From assembly GCA_046594885.1 (NCBI GenBank), contig JBKJRD010000080.1:1-50250 (forward strand): a stretch of DNA of 50,250 nucleotides, written 5' to 3'. How positions within the stretch are numbered: the first letter of the stretch is position 1; every line of letters begins with the position of its first letter. The notes beneath the pieces are model-generated. The model searched no databases, was not told where the DNA came from, and was given only the letters and a program-made list of their open reading frames with translations. Source of the DNA: Methylotenera_A sp046594885. Its GTDB lineage: Bacteria > Pseudomonadota > Gammaproteobacteria > Burkholderiales > Methylophilaceae. The position numbers were made by a program, and so were the translations under genes. Shown piece after piece: positions 1 to 7,783 of the stretch.

Positions 1-114
1 TGGCAAAGCAACTTGCGTGAGCACATGGCTGCCGCGCGTTAACAGCATAAAAAACGCAATGGCTGCCGCGATGGCTAAATGTTTATTAAAAAATAATTTA
101 CTAAAGTTCTGCAT
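1..114 (-). CDS. N-terminal fragment of a small membrane protein, cut by the window edge
   Basis: The minus strand reads from an ATG at 114 to the window edge without a stop, giving 38 residues that begin MQNFSKLFF. A hydrophobic stretch (about residues 13-25) is followed by TRGSHVLTQVALP, so it looks like the first membrane segment of a short membrane protein. It lies about 85 bases downstream of the BtuB-like receptor gene on the same strand, so it may share the cobalamin-controlled transcript and act in cobalamin or cobalt acquisition; that role is inferred from position only. I do not recognise the family with certainty. Confidence 0.55.
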   Translation of the reverse strand, partial: MQNFSKLFFNKHLAIAAAIAFFMLLTRGSHVLTQVALP

Positions 115-199
115 GATTTATCCCAAACTACTAACATTATCGCCATATTATACAGTTAAATGTGCTGACGTTTAATCCATCCTCAGCACATTTAACCAA

Positions 200-2059
200 T
201 TACTTAGGTTGCCAGCGTAGGCTTACAAACAAGTTAGAGCCTGGAGTATCGTATGCAAACCCAGTTGTTCTTGGGTTACCTTCAAAGGCCAACGCATAAT
301 TTTTATCAAATACGTTATTTAAGCGTGCCTGCACATTCCAATCTTCATTAATTGTATAATCCGCCGTCAAGTTAAATACGGTGTAGCCCGCAAGAGGAAT
401 ATTATTTGCTACATCGTTATAACGTTTAGATGACGTAATGCTTTCTAATCCAAAATGCCAATCTGCCAAGGTATAATTTAAATTAAATTTGCCGTGTTGA
501 TTTGCACGACGTACCAGCAAATTATCTGTTGCCTGATCGCGCGGTGACTGAATATCAACACTACCTTGTAATTGCAAGTTGCGCCAGTCCTGCGATGCGG
601 CAAAAGTAACACCTTGAATTTTTGCCTTATTCACATTAAACGGCAAAAAATTTGAATCTAGCGCAATTAAATTCCTTACCTTATTTTCATAAACAGTTAT
701 TGAGGCATTTGTATTATCTTGTTGATAACGCACACTGGCTTCGATATTGTCGGATTTTTCTGCATCTAAATTTGGATTGCTAGTAGCAAAACCAAATGAG
801 TCTGGAAAATACAAATCATTAAAACTAGGTGCTTTGAAAGCGCTACCGTAACTTGCTGTGGTACGCCAACTGTCATTAAACTGATAGCCATAAGCCACGC
901 CACCAGTATCATTATTGCCAAATTGTGAATTATGGTCGCTTCTATAATTTAACTGTATTGTATGATTACCCAGAGTTGCTAGATAACCAGCATAATAACC
1001 ATCGTTATTGCGAGTTGCGCGGTTGAACTCTGTGGTGGATTTAACTCGCTCTTCTAGTCTGTCGTACGCCAAAGTCAGTGTACCGTTAGGTAAATTTATA
1101 TCATTTTGCCATGTGAACTGCTGTTGTTTTGTTCTAAATAAACTGCGTCCAAAACTTTGAAAACTAACCGATTCATCAACACCTTCACCCAAACGCAATG
1201 TAGATAACCAGTTAGATAAAATCTTATTTTTACTGCTGATTGCATAACTAAGCTGAGAGAGATCAGCATTATCTGAAAAATTTATCGTTTCTGGCGGGTT
1301 AAATAAATTAAAGGCATTATCAAATCTTGTATGCCCCTCGCTACTTAAAAACTGGAAAGCAAGTTCATGTCCCTCAGCAATTTTGTGTGATGCTGAGCCA
1401 GTAAAAGATAAGTTACGATAACCGTCTTTATCATTCAAATTTGGATTATTGGTTTTTAATGCAGAAAATCCATCAGTATCTAAACTAGAAACGCCTAACG
1501 CAAAACTAGTTTTACCAATCTCACCATGTACCCCAGCTTCGGCTGTCTTCGTATCATATGTGCCATATCCTAGACCCGCGTAAAACTTCGGGACACCCGT
1601 GCCTTTTTTTGTAAAAATTTGAATCACACCACCAATTGCATCCTGCCCATATAAGCTTGCTGCTGGACCCCGTACAATTTCAATTTTTTCAATCAATGCA
1701 ACAGGCAAATTTTCAAATGTAGTGGTGCCAAGCGTTGCAGAACTCATTCTTATGCCATCAATTAGTACCAACACATGGTTAGTATTAGTGCCACGCATAA
1801 ATATACCCGACGCCTTACCTGCGCCGCCTGTATTACTAATTTCAATTCCTGGTTGTTTTTGAAGAATTTCGACTAAAGTAGACTGCCCCGCGCGTTCAAT
1901 CTCTAGGCGATCGATCACCGAAACGTCACGCAAGGTTGTGTTCAAAGTTTCATTAATACGGCTTGCTGAAATGACAATCTCGTCTAAATTTAAATTTTCA
2001 GCGAATGCAGGCGAGTGAATAGCCGAGCCGATTAGGCTTGCTATGATGGTTTTTTTCAT
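200..2059 (-). CDS. btuB: TonB-dependent outer-membrane receptor, BtuB-like (cobalamin)
   Basis: A 619-residue outer-membrane transporter that should take up cobalamin using TonB energy. A signal peptide ends near residue 20 (SPAFA, then ENLNL) and a TonB box-like DEIVISAS sits at 26-33. The plug domain follows, with the family pattern RGPAASLYG at about 130-138, then a beta-barrel running to a C-terminal FVSLRWQPK. The length fits BtuB (about 600 residues). The substrate is assigned mainly from the cobalamin riboswitch in the leader (2221-2432), since TonB receptors are hard to tell apart by sequence. The final residue is Lys rather than the usual aromatic. The leader between the riboswitch and the ATG is about 160 bases. 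Confidence 0.88.
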   Translation of the reverse strand: MKKTIIASLIGSAIHSPAFAENLNLDEIVISASRINETLNTTLRDVSVIDRLEIERAGQSTLVEILQKQPGIEISNTGGAGKASGIFMRGTNTNHVLVLIDGIRMSSATLGTTTFENLPVALIEKIEIVRGPAASLYGQDAIGGVIQIFTKKGTGVPKFYAGLGYGTYDTKTAEAGVHGEIGKTSFALGVSSLDTDGFSALKTNNPNLNDKDGYRNLSFTGSASHKIAEGHELAFQFLSSEGHTRFDNAFNLFNPPETINFSDNADLSQLSYAISSKNKILSNWLSTLRLGEGVDESVSFQSFGRSLFRTKQQQFTWQNDINLPNGTLTLAYDRLEERVKSTTEFNRATRNNDGYYAGYLATLGNHTIQLNYRSDHNSQFGNNDTGGVAYGYQFNDSWRTTASYGSAFKAPSFNDLYFPDSFGFATSNPNLDAEKSDNIEASVRYQQDNTNASITVYENKVRNLIALDSNFLPFNVNKAKIQGVTFAASQDWRNLQLQGSVDIQSPRDQATDNLLVRRANQHGKFNLNYTLADWHFGLESITSSKRYNDVANNIPLAGYTVFNLTADYTINEDWNVQARLNNVFDKNYALAFEGNPRTTGFAYDTPGSNLFVSLRWQPK

Positions 2060-2220
2060 GATACTGATCCCTATTGATCACGCGACCCCGCGTGCTTTTT
2101 TATAATAAGGAATACCAGAAGTGTTTGAATAAGCCAGAACTTAACGCACAAATTTACTCAATAAATTGCACATTTTGTTTTGATTACCGTCACCCCGCGG
2201 TATTTCCTAACGTTTTAATT

Positions 2221-2432
2221 GCAAGGCCGGTCTCCGGGCTCATGAGGAATGATTTGCGCCTTCCCAGATGGTTAAATCCAGTGGCTAATTTGCAAAACTA
2301 CACTCACTTACCGTTGCGGGGGCAGCATAGGCATTGTCTTGTTTTAGTTTGCTCTAATACTTAAAGCAAAACTTAACGCACCTATTTCCCAGTTTCACCT
2401 TTATTAATTTGAAATTAATGCAGGCACCTTAC
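2221..2432 (-). ncRNA. Cobalamin (B12) riboswitch
   Basis: Read on the minus strand, this leader holds the ordered hallmarks of the AdoCbl riboswitch: GGTGCC near the 5' end, CTGGGAA, GCTGCCCCCGCAACGGTAAG, the B12 box GCCACTGG (complement of 2278-2285), and GAGCCCGGAGACCGGCCTTGC at the 3' end. It lies directly upstream of the BtuB-like receptor. Cobalamin binding is expected to switch the receptor off by sequestering translation or terminating transcription; I did not find a clear intrinsic terminator between it and the start codon. Confidence 0.95.
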
Positions 2433-2443
2433 AACTGCTTTGG

Positions 2444-2449
2444 ATTATA
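2444..2449 (-). promoter_or_regulatory. Likely -10 box for the btuB riboswitch transcript
   Basis: On the minus strand the sequence is TATAAT, placing transcription start about at 2436-2438, a few bases before the first conserved riboswitch element. No good -35 hexamer is visible at 16-18 bases; GACGAG is the best at 17. Confidence 0.45.
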
Positions 2450-2540
2450 ACGCTAATTTTACAACTCTCGTCATGCAGTTTACGATTTGCAACTTGATTA
2501 TTTACACAACAAGCGGCTCAAAACATATTAAATTACTTTG

Positions 2541-2569
2541 AATAGCTAACGTTAGCTATTGACTATAAT
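2541..2569 (+). promoter_or_regulatory. Perfect 20-bp palindrome plus -10 box in the zapB-zapA promoter
   Basis: AATAGCTAACGTTAGCTATT (2541-2560) is its own reverse complement, and a consensus TATAAT follows at 2564-2569, 25 bases before the start of the zapB-like gene. The palindrome covers the place where the -35 box should be, and no good -35 hexamer is present, which suggests an operator or activator site. The cognate regulator is unknown. It could also act on the divergent btuB transcript. Confidence 0.6.
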
Positions 2570-2593
2570 GATTTTTTTCAATTATAGTGGGAT

Positions 2594-2815
2594 ATGGATG
2601 CAGATTTAAAAAGATTAGAAGAAAAAATGAATAAGCTTATTTCTTTATGCGCAACATTGCGTGAAGAAAATGTTCAGTTGCGCGACGAGTTAAACCTAGC
2701 GCAGCAAAACGCAAGCGCCTTAAAAAGCAATATGCTGTTAGCAAGCCAAAAACTAGAAATATTGCTCGAAACAATCCCCGCAGGTACTAAGCCTTTAGGC
2801 GTAGAGTCATTATGA
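2594..2815 (+). CDS. Short coiled-coil protein of the ZapB-like/TIGR02449 type
   Basis: A 73-residue protein that is almost entirely one predicted coiled coil (about residues 1-58, rich in Leu, Lys and Glu at heptad spacing), ending in a short non-helical tail TKPLGVESL. Short coiled-coil proteins of this kind are regularly encoded just before zapA in beta- and gammaproteobacteria and are presumed to act with ZapA at the division ring. Its stop overlaps the zapA start by four bases (ATGA), so the two are translationally coupled. The division role is inferred from the family and the neighbour. Confidence 0.75.
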   Translation: MDADLKRLEEKMNKLISLCATLREENVQLRDELNLAQQNASALKSNMLLASQKLEILLETIPAGTKPLGVESL

Positions 2816-3117
2816 GTAACGCAAAATCAATTGATGTTAACATCATGGGACGAGAATTTATCGTTGCATGCACCGATGAAGAGCGTGCAGGCTTGCTTGA
2901 GGCAGTGCGTTATTTAGATAAAAAAATGCACGATATTCGCGATACAGGCAAAGTTGTTGGCATTGATCGCATCGCGATTATGGCAGCACTTAATTTATCG
3001 CACGAGTTATTACATACCAAGACTGGCGATGTTGACATCGGCGATTATAAGCGTAGGATTAACGCCATGCAGGATCAAATTGATGAAGCGATGGCTAGCC
3101 AAACTAAATTGCTGTAA
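2812..3117 (+). CDS. zapA: Cell division protein ZapA
   Basis: A 101-residue FtsZ-ring stabiliser. It has the ZapA start (VNIMGREFIVACTDEERAGL), the LLEAVRYLDKKMHDIR segment and the helix that follows the RIAIMAALNLSHELL motif, ending in a coiled-coil C-terminus. ZapA bundles FtsZ filaments at midcell in the cytoplasm. It overlaps the upstream coiled-coil gene by four bases, is followed by an intrinsic terminator at 3183-3206, and then by the 6S RNA gene, the same order as in many proteobacteria. Confidence 0.93.
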   Translation: MSNAKSIDVNIMGREFIVACTDEERAGLLEAVRYLDKKMHDIRDTGKVVGIDRIAIMAALNLSHELLHTKTGDVDIGDYKRRINAMQDQIDEAMASQTKLL

Positions 3118-3182
3118 TCGCATGATGACGTTTAATGATTGAATTACAGTTAATCTTAAATTGTTAGTCAAATTTAAAAAAT

Positions 3183-3206
3183 AAAGCCTGTAAACTAGGC
3201 TTTTTA
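3183..3206 (+). terminator. Intrinsic terminator of the zapB-zapA operon
   Basis: AAAGCCT and AGGCTTT form a 7-bp stem around a 7-base loop, followed by a T run. It separates zapA from the downstream 6S RNA gene. Confidence 0.7.
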
Positions 3207-3259
3207 ATTAAGTTACTTTCATCAGTTCGTCACAAGTTAAGCTTATTATTCAACTTGTT

Positions 3260-3454
3260 TTCTGTGGTGTTGCTTGAGTCTTAAATTCCTTGAACTAGTT
3301 TTCGTTATCGGTTTCGGCTATTCAAGTCGCGGTGTGAGCGCTCTAAATTGGGCTATTTTTTAAGATACCCTTGGCGAGTGAACCTGAAGCGCTTTAGGTT
3401 GTTACCACTTGAACCTTTTTGGTTCAGGATAACGGCTCAGGCAACACCACAGCA
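3260..3454 (+). ncRNA. ssrS: 6S RNA (SsrS)
   Basis: About 195 bases lie between two complementary ends: TGTGGTGTTGCTTGAG (3263-3278) pairs with CTCAGGCAACACCACA (3436-3451) with a single G-U pair. Near the 3' side, CCACTTGAACC, a short loop, then GGTTCAGGATAACGGC closely resembles the corresponding hairpin of E. coli 6S RNA. 6S RNA binds the sigma-70 RNA polymerase holoenzyme by mimicking an open promoter and lowers housekeeping transcription in stationary phase. The position after zapA is the classical one, but the usual next gene (fau/ygfA) is missing. Ends are accurate to a few bases. Confidence 0.92.
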
Positions 3455-3480
3455 AATAGGTTTTGTTTTTAACGCGAAAT

Positions 3481-3646
3481 TTCTATGTTGTTTTTCGCTT
3501 GCCGTACCACTTGTACTGCCTTCGCTCAAACGCCTTGAACTTGCGCGTTAAAACTCAAAACCAGTATTATTGAAACATCGCTGATGCTGCGTTATTTTCG
3601 CTCCTCGTACTTTGTGTACTGCGTTCTCTCAAATGCCTTGCCTAAG
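3481..3646. repeat. Two imperfect direct copies of an intergenic repeat
   Basis: Segments at about 3481-3541 and 3581-3646 align as TTTTTCGCTTGCCGTACCAC.. and TATTTTCGCTCCTCGTACTT.., continuing through TTGTACTGCCTTCGCTCAAA versus TGTGTACTGCGTTCTCTCAA and CGCCTTG versus TGCCTTG. The period is about 100 bases. Each copy has a small dyad GTAC(N)5GTAC. No ORF is credible here, so this looks like a dispersed intergenic element in two diverged copies. Confidence 0.6.
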
Positions 3647-3768
3647 TTTCATTTGAACAATATTTGCAGCTCGCACTTTCGTCCGAAAAACCCAAATTAA
3701 ACAATAACTTACTGTGGATTAAAAGCTTTAATCTGCCGCATTAAAATTCAAAAACCACTATCTTTTCG

Positions 3769-3794
3769 GTCATTCTCGCGAAAGCGGAAATCCA
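3769..3794. repeat. Degenerate copy of the ATTCCCGCGAAAGCGGGAAT repeat
   Basis: GTCATTCTCGCGAAAGCGGA followed by AATCCA is two changes away from the palindromic repeat known in Neisseria as dRS3-like (ATTCCC, 8 bases, GGGAAT) and common in other proteobacteria. Its inner CTCGCGAAAGCG still forms most of a hairpin. The rest of 3647-3829 shows nothing I can name. Confidence 0.6.
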
Positions 3795-3829
3795 TTTTAA
3801 GCATCTATTTAAGTACTTAACTTAAATCA

Positions 3830-4189
3830 CTAGCGCAATTCGTGATATTTCAAATCCGCTAAACTCACAATCTCCAAACATTTCTCATGGCAGGCTTCTA
3901 GCACCACTGGCGGCGCAAAACCTGCATCGCTGGCTTCCAGCCAACGTGCGGCGCATACGCACCAGCGGTCACCCGCCACTAGTCCTTCAAAACCATATTC
4001 AGGGCGCGGTGTGCTTAAATCGTTGCCGCGTGAGATTGAAAAGGCTAAAAACTCGTCTGTCACCTGCGCGCAAACGCTATGACTGCCCGTATCTTGCGGG
4101 CCAGTTTCGCAGCAGCCGTTACGGGTAAAGCCTGTGATTGGGTCTAAACCACAGGTTTGCAGGGTGGTGCCTAGTACATTACGTGCCAT
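3830..4189 (-). CDS. DUF2237 family protein
   Basis: A 119-residue soluble protein matching the DUF2237 family: an N-terminal NVLGTTLQTCG, a Cys-rich GCCETGPQDTGSHSVCAQVT segment, the FLAFSISRGNDLSTPRPEYGF core, GDRWCVCAARW and a C-terminal ACHEKCLEIV. The many cysteines (at least eight) suggest metal or redox chemistry, but the biochemical function of the family is not established. It is divergent from the EVE-domain gene, with about 70 bases between them for both promoters. Confidence 0.85.
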   Translation of the reverse strand: MARNVLGTTLQTCGLDPITGFTRNGCCETGPQDTGSHSVCAQVTDEFLAFSISRGNDLSTPRPEYGFEGLVAGDRWCVCAARWLEASDAGFAPPVVLEACHEKCLEIVSLADLKYHELR

Positions 4190-4263
4190 GTTTTATTCCA
4201 AATAGATGATTTTCAATTATCATACCCAAAATTGACAAATTTAAATGCAGTAAGATGGGTGCA

Positions 4264-4725
4264 ATGCGTTATTGGTTAATGAAATCTGAGCCTGGTGATG
4301 TGTCAATTGACGATTTGGCGGCGATGCCGAATCAAACGGTAGATTGGTATGGCGTGCGCAATTATCAAGCGCGCAATTTTATGCGCGACCAAATGCACAT
4401 TGGCGATGGCGTATTGTTTTACCATTCTAACTGCGCAATACCTGGCATTGCCGGTATTGCCGAAGTCAGCAGCCCAGCGTATCCAGATCGTTTGCAGTTT
4501 ATCAAAGGCCACAAATATTATGATGAAAAGGCCACGCCAGAAACACCACGCTGGTTTAATGTAGACGTAAAACTGGTGCGCAAAACACGTTTACTTAGCC
4601 TAAAAGAAATGCGCGAAACGCCAGAACTGGAAAGTTTACGTATCTTACAACGCGGTAATCGATTATCGATTACGCCTGTTGACCCTAAAGAATGGCGTTT
4701 TATTTTGAATCTACTTAACCCATAA
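4264..4725 (+). CDS. EVE domain-containing protein
   Basis: A 153-residue PUA-like EVE-domain protein, a fold that binds modified bases in DNA or RNA. It opens with the typical YWLMKSEPGDVSIDDL, followed by WYGVRNYQARNFMRDQM, then GDGVLFYHSN and PGIAGIAEV. The ATG at 4264 is chosen because family members begin MxYWLMKSEP; an in-frame ATG nine bases earlier adds only MGA. A shared terminator lies downstream at 4771-4793. The biological target in bacteria is not settled. Confidence 0.9.
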   Translation: MRYWLMKSEPGDVSIDDLAAMPNQTVDWYGVRNYQARNFMRDQMHIGDGVLFYHSNCAIPGIAGIAEVSSPAYPDRLQFIKGHKYYDEKATPETPRWFNVDVKLVRKTRLLSLKEMRETPELESLRILQRGNRLSITPVDPKEWRFILNLLNP

Positions 4726-4770
4726 ATTGACCTAAATAAAGTGTTAAGTGTTGCGCCTTGCAAATAATAT

Positions 4771-4793
4771 AACCCGCTTTTTGCGGGTTTTTT
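4771..4793 (+). terminator. Terminator after the EVE gene, probably bidirectional
   Basis: AACCCGC, TTT, then GCGGGTT followed by a T run makes a strong GC-rich hairpin. It sits between the EVE gene and the convergent beta-propeller gene. Two GTTAAGT heptamers flank it at 4743-4749 and 4797-4803. Confidence 0.85.
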
Positions 4794-4812
4794 ATGGTTA
4801 AGTGCGCATAAA

Positions 4813-5937
4813 CTAAGATTTATCTAAGCTGCCCATTGCTTTAGGATAGGTAACCAAGCCCCAAGGCAAGCCTTTTACCTCAATTTGTTTAGTCACTTCC
4901 AGTTTTTCAGCATCAATTACAAAAACCGCGTCTGATTTACCGCAAGCCAATAAGATTTGTTTGTCATCTGGTGTAAAACTAAAATGCCAGCAACGATTGC
5001 CTGTTGGAATGTCTTTAATTTTTTCATAGGTTTTTGCGTCAAACACTTGCAGTAATTTAGCTTTATTGGTGGCCACAAAAATACGCTCACCCTTTTTATC
5101 ATAGGCAATGCCGTATGGTGTATCTGCGGTGTCTACGGTGCGCACTACGTTAAAATCTTTATCCAGCACCATAAATTTATTGCCGTATTCTAAGGTAGCT
5201 AAATAAGTTGTGCCGTCTGGCGATATTTTAATGCCACGCGGACGGTCACCTAGCTCATGGGTTGCAATCGTTTTAACTAACGCGCCGCTTTCAATATCGT
5301 GAACAGTCACCGTGTTATCTGCTTCGTTGGTTATCACCAATTGTTTACCATCGGCTGAAAATTCAATGCCTTCAGTTTCTGGCCCGCCAACAATTTCGCG
5401 TACTTTTTTACCTTGCGCTAAATCGACTACTGCAATACGCGCTGGTGTTAAATCCTCATCATCGTCGTCGTCTTCTTTTGCCGCTTCACCTGGTTTTGGT
5501 GGTGGGCCACCTTTAGAACTTGGCTCGGAAGAAACATAAGCGAAATTTCCGCTAATACGCACAAACTCAGGGTTTTTACCGACATTGATTTGTTGCAAGA
5601 CTTTGCCAGTAGCTGTGTCAATCACAGAAACGCTTTCATTTTCACGCGTGGCTACAACTAATTTTTTACCATCATCCGTAATGCCTAAACCGCGCGGGTT
5701 TTCAGCTTTTACATCAAATTGATTGATCACTTGCATTGTCGCCAAATCAATTACACTCACCCCTGCATCTTGGCTGGTCACATAAGCCACACCAGCTGAT
5801 GAGTCTGCCGATTGTTCTGCTGGCGACTCCATCACTGGCTCTTGTGTTTTCTCACTATTGCATGCGGTTAAGCCTGCAATTAAGGCAATTAAACTTAAAC
5901 TGATACGGGTTTTGTTGTTTGCTGTTGCTAATTTCAT
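4813..5937 (-). CDS. YVTN/cytochrome-D1-like beta-propeller lipoprotein
   Basis: A 374-residue exported protein built from repeats of the YVTN type (for example VSVIDTATGKVLQQINVG, FVRISGNFAYVSS, VTVHDIESGALVKTIATHE), a 7-bladed propeller similar to PQQ-associated beta-propeller proteins. The start at 5937 is preferred over an upstream ATG because GGAGAG lies before it and it gives a proper lipoprotein signal with lipobox LTAC (Cys about residue 26). An unusual acidic insert near the middle (KEDDDDDEDL, just after a PPPKPGEA segment) interrupts the propeller. Family members often work with methanol or PQQ oxidation in methylotrophs, which is only an inference here. It has no obvious operon partner. 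Confidence 0.8.
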   Translation of the reverse strand: MKLATANNKTRISLSLIALIAGLTACNSEKTQEPVMESPAEQSADSSAGVAYVTSQDAGVSVIDLATMQVINQFDVKAENPRGLGITDDGKKLVVATRENESVSVIDTATGKVLQQINVGKNPEFVRISGNFAYVSSEPSSKGGPPPKPGEAAKEDDDDDEDLTPARIAVVDLAQGKKVREIVGGPETEGIEFSADGKQLVITNEADNTVTVHDIESGALVKTIATHELGDRPRGIKISPDGTTYLATLEYGNKFMVLDKDFNVVRTVDTADTPYGIAYDKKGERIFVATNKAKLLQVFDAKTYEKIKDIPTGNRCWHFSFTPDDKQILLACGKSDAVFVIDAEKLEVTKQIEVKGLPWGLVTYPKAMGSLDKS

Positions 5938-6113
5938 TTTAAACTCTCCAAATAATTCGTATTTATTATTGAATACAATCCAGTACCAAGCAAAAATTAT
6001 ACTCATTAGTATACACATCTAAACTTAATAGAAACAATCAGTTATTTTTAGTTCAACTTAATTTTTGGCTGTACTCAGCCAAATTGGTGGTGGTTGCGGC
6101 CCAACATTGTGGC

Positions 6114-7625
6114 TTAACCCAGAAACAGTTTATAAGCTGGATTTTGTGATTCATCCCAATATGGATAACCTAGATTATTTAGAAATGCGCTAAATTCTGT
6201 CAGCTGATTGGGTGGCACTTGCATGCCCACTAACACACGTCCAAAATCGGCGCCGTGATTGCGATAATGGAATAAGCTGATATTCCAATCGTGTCCCATG
6301 CTATCTAAAAACTTCATCAATGCACCTGGTTTTTCAGGGAATTCAAAGCGAAATACCACTTCATGTTCAGCCTGAGGCGCATGCCCACCAACCAAATGAC
6401 GTAAATGCAGTTTTGCTACTTCGTTATCGGTTAAGTCTAGCGCTGGCAAGCCTTGCGCCTGTAAATCTGATACCAGCTTAGCTGATTCTGTTGGGTCTGC
6501 AATCGCTACGCCCACAAAAATATGCGCCGCCACTGGGTCAGAATAGCGATAGTTAAATTCGGTAATATTACGCTCACCCAGCAAGCGGCAAAATGTTTTA
6601 AACGCGCCGGCTTTTTCAGGAATCGTAACCGCCAATACAGCCTCACGCTTTTCGCCTATCTCGGCGCGTTCTGCAACAAAGCGCAAACGGCCAAAATTCA
6701 TATTAGCGCCAGAGGCAATGCCAACTAATGTTTTACCAGTCATATTATTGCGTTTGGCATATTCTTTAATACCTGCTGTGGCTAATGCGCCTGCTGGCTC
6801 TAAAATACTACGCGTATCTTCAAACACGTCTTTTATAGCCGCACAAATTGCATCGTTATCCACCACAATCATTTCGTCAACAAACTGCTGGCACAATTTA
6901 AATGTATGCTCACCCACCTGCTTAACGGCTGCGCCATCGGCAAATAAGCCCACTTGGTCTAGCATCACACGCTTGCCTTGTTTGAGCGATTCAGTCATCG
7001 CTTCTGCGTCTTTGGCCTCTACGCCAATCACTTTAATTTCGGGCCGCACTGCTTTGACATACGCCGCAATACCCGCTAGCAAACCGCCGCCACCCACACA
7101 GCAAAATATTGCCTCAATCGGTTCTGGATGGCTCTGTAATATTTCAAGCGCAATCGTGCCTTGACCAGCAATCACGTCAGGGTCGTCATACGGATGCACA
7201 AAAGTTAAGTCTTGTGTCTGCTCAAGTTCCAAGGCGTGCACATAAGCATCAGAATAACTATCACCAAATAGTATAACCTCTGCGCCACGCGCTTTAACAG
7301 CGTTGATTTTAATTAGCGGTGTAGTGGTTGGCATCACAATCACCGCGCGACAACCCAGCTTTTGCGCGCTTAACGCAACACCTTGTGCATGGTTGCCAGC
7401 ACTGGCTGCAATCACGCCTTTTGCCAAAATTTCTGCTGATAAGTGCGCCATTTTGTTGTAGGCGCCACGTAATTTAAACGAGAAAACAGGTTGCATATCT
7501 TCGCGCTTGAGCAAAACGCGATTGCCAATGCGAGCGGATAAATTAGGCTGAAACTCTAGCGGCGTTTTTTTAGCCACATCGTATACACGCGAGTTTTCTA
7601 TTTTGGTTTGATAATGAATAGTCAT
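6114..7625 (-). CDS. ilvA: Threonine ammonia-lyase, biosynthetic
   Basis: A 503-residue PLP enzyme that deaminates L-threonine to 2-oxobutanoate, the first committed step to isoleucine. The PLP lysine is K51 in FSFKLRGAY. The phosphate-binding glycine loop is CCVGGGGLLAG and the substrate region is ASAGNHAQGVA. The catalytic domain occupies about 1-320, followed by two ACT-like regulatory domains (about 330-410 and 420-503), the form expected to be inhibited by isoleucine. The length fits the E. coli enzyme (514). It is divergent from rpiA across a 158-base region with a short repeat. Confidence 0.96.
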   Translation of the reverse strand: MTIHYQTKIENSRVYDVAKKTPLEFQPNLSARIGNRVLLKREDMQPVFSFKLRGAYNKMAHLSAEILAKGVIAASAGNHAQGVALSAQKLGCRAVIVMPTTTPLIKINAVKARGAEVILFGDSYSDAYVHALELEQTQDLTFVHPYDDPDVIAGQGTIALEILQSHPEPIEAIFCCVGGGGLLAGIAAYVKAVRPEIKVIGVEAKDAEAMTESLKQGKRVMLDQVGLFADGAAVKQVGEHTFKLCQQFVDEMIVVDNDAICAAIKDVFEDTRSILEPAGALATAGIKEYAKRNNMTGKTLVGIASGANMNFGRLRFVAERAEIGEKREAVLAVTIPEKAGAFKTFCRLLGERNITEFNYRYSDPVAAHIFVGVAIADPTESAKLVSDLQAQGLPALDLTDNEVAKLHLRHLVGGHAPQAEHEVVFRFEFPEKPGALMKFLDSMGHDWNISLFHYRNHGADFGRVLVGMQVPPNQLTEFSAFLNNLGYPYWDESQNPAYKLFLG

Positions 7626-7671
7626 GCTTTATTTTAATTAGGCTTAATTTTTAGACGTACTTATTTTCAAA

Positions 7672-7714
7672 TTCAACAGTTTCAAATTTAACAGTTTTTT
7701 AAGTTCAACAGTTT
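7672..7714. repeat. Three short direct repeats in the ilvA-rpiA promoter region
   Basis: TTCAACAGTTT (7672-7682), TTTAACAGTTT (7687-7697) and TTCAACAGTTT (7704-7714) stand 15 and 17 bases apart between the divergent ilvA and rpiA genes. They may be protein-binding half sites or replication slippage. Confidence 0.5.
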
Positions 7715-7783
7715 TTAAGTTTACTGGGGCGGTGTATAGTGTTGAATTGGTTAAGTAATTACATTATAAAGGATTTAAGCAAA

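Noticed and set aside
2074..2364. Plus-strand open frame of 96 codons opposite the btuB leader
   Set aside because: It covers the cobalamin riboswitch on the other strand, has no ribosome site and no protein-like composition.
3348..3551. Plus-strand open frame of 67 codons after zapA
   Set aside because: It lies over the 3' half of 6S RNA and the repeat behind it.
7739..7783. GTG start giving a longer RpiA
   Set aside because: The added 15 residues are not in the family, and the ATG at 7784 has AAAGGA before it.
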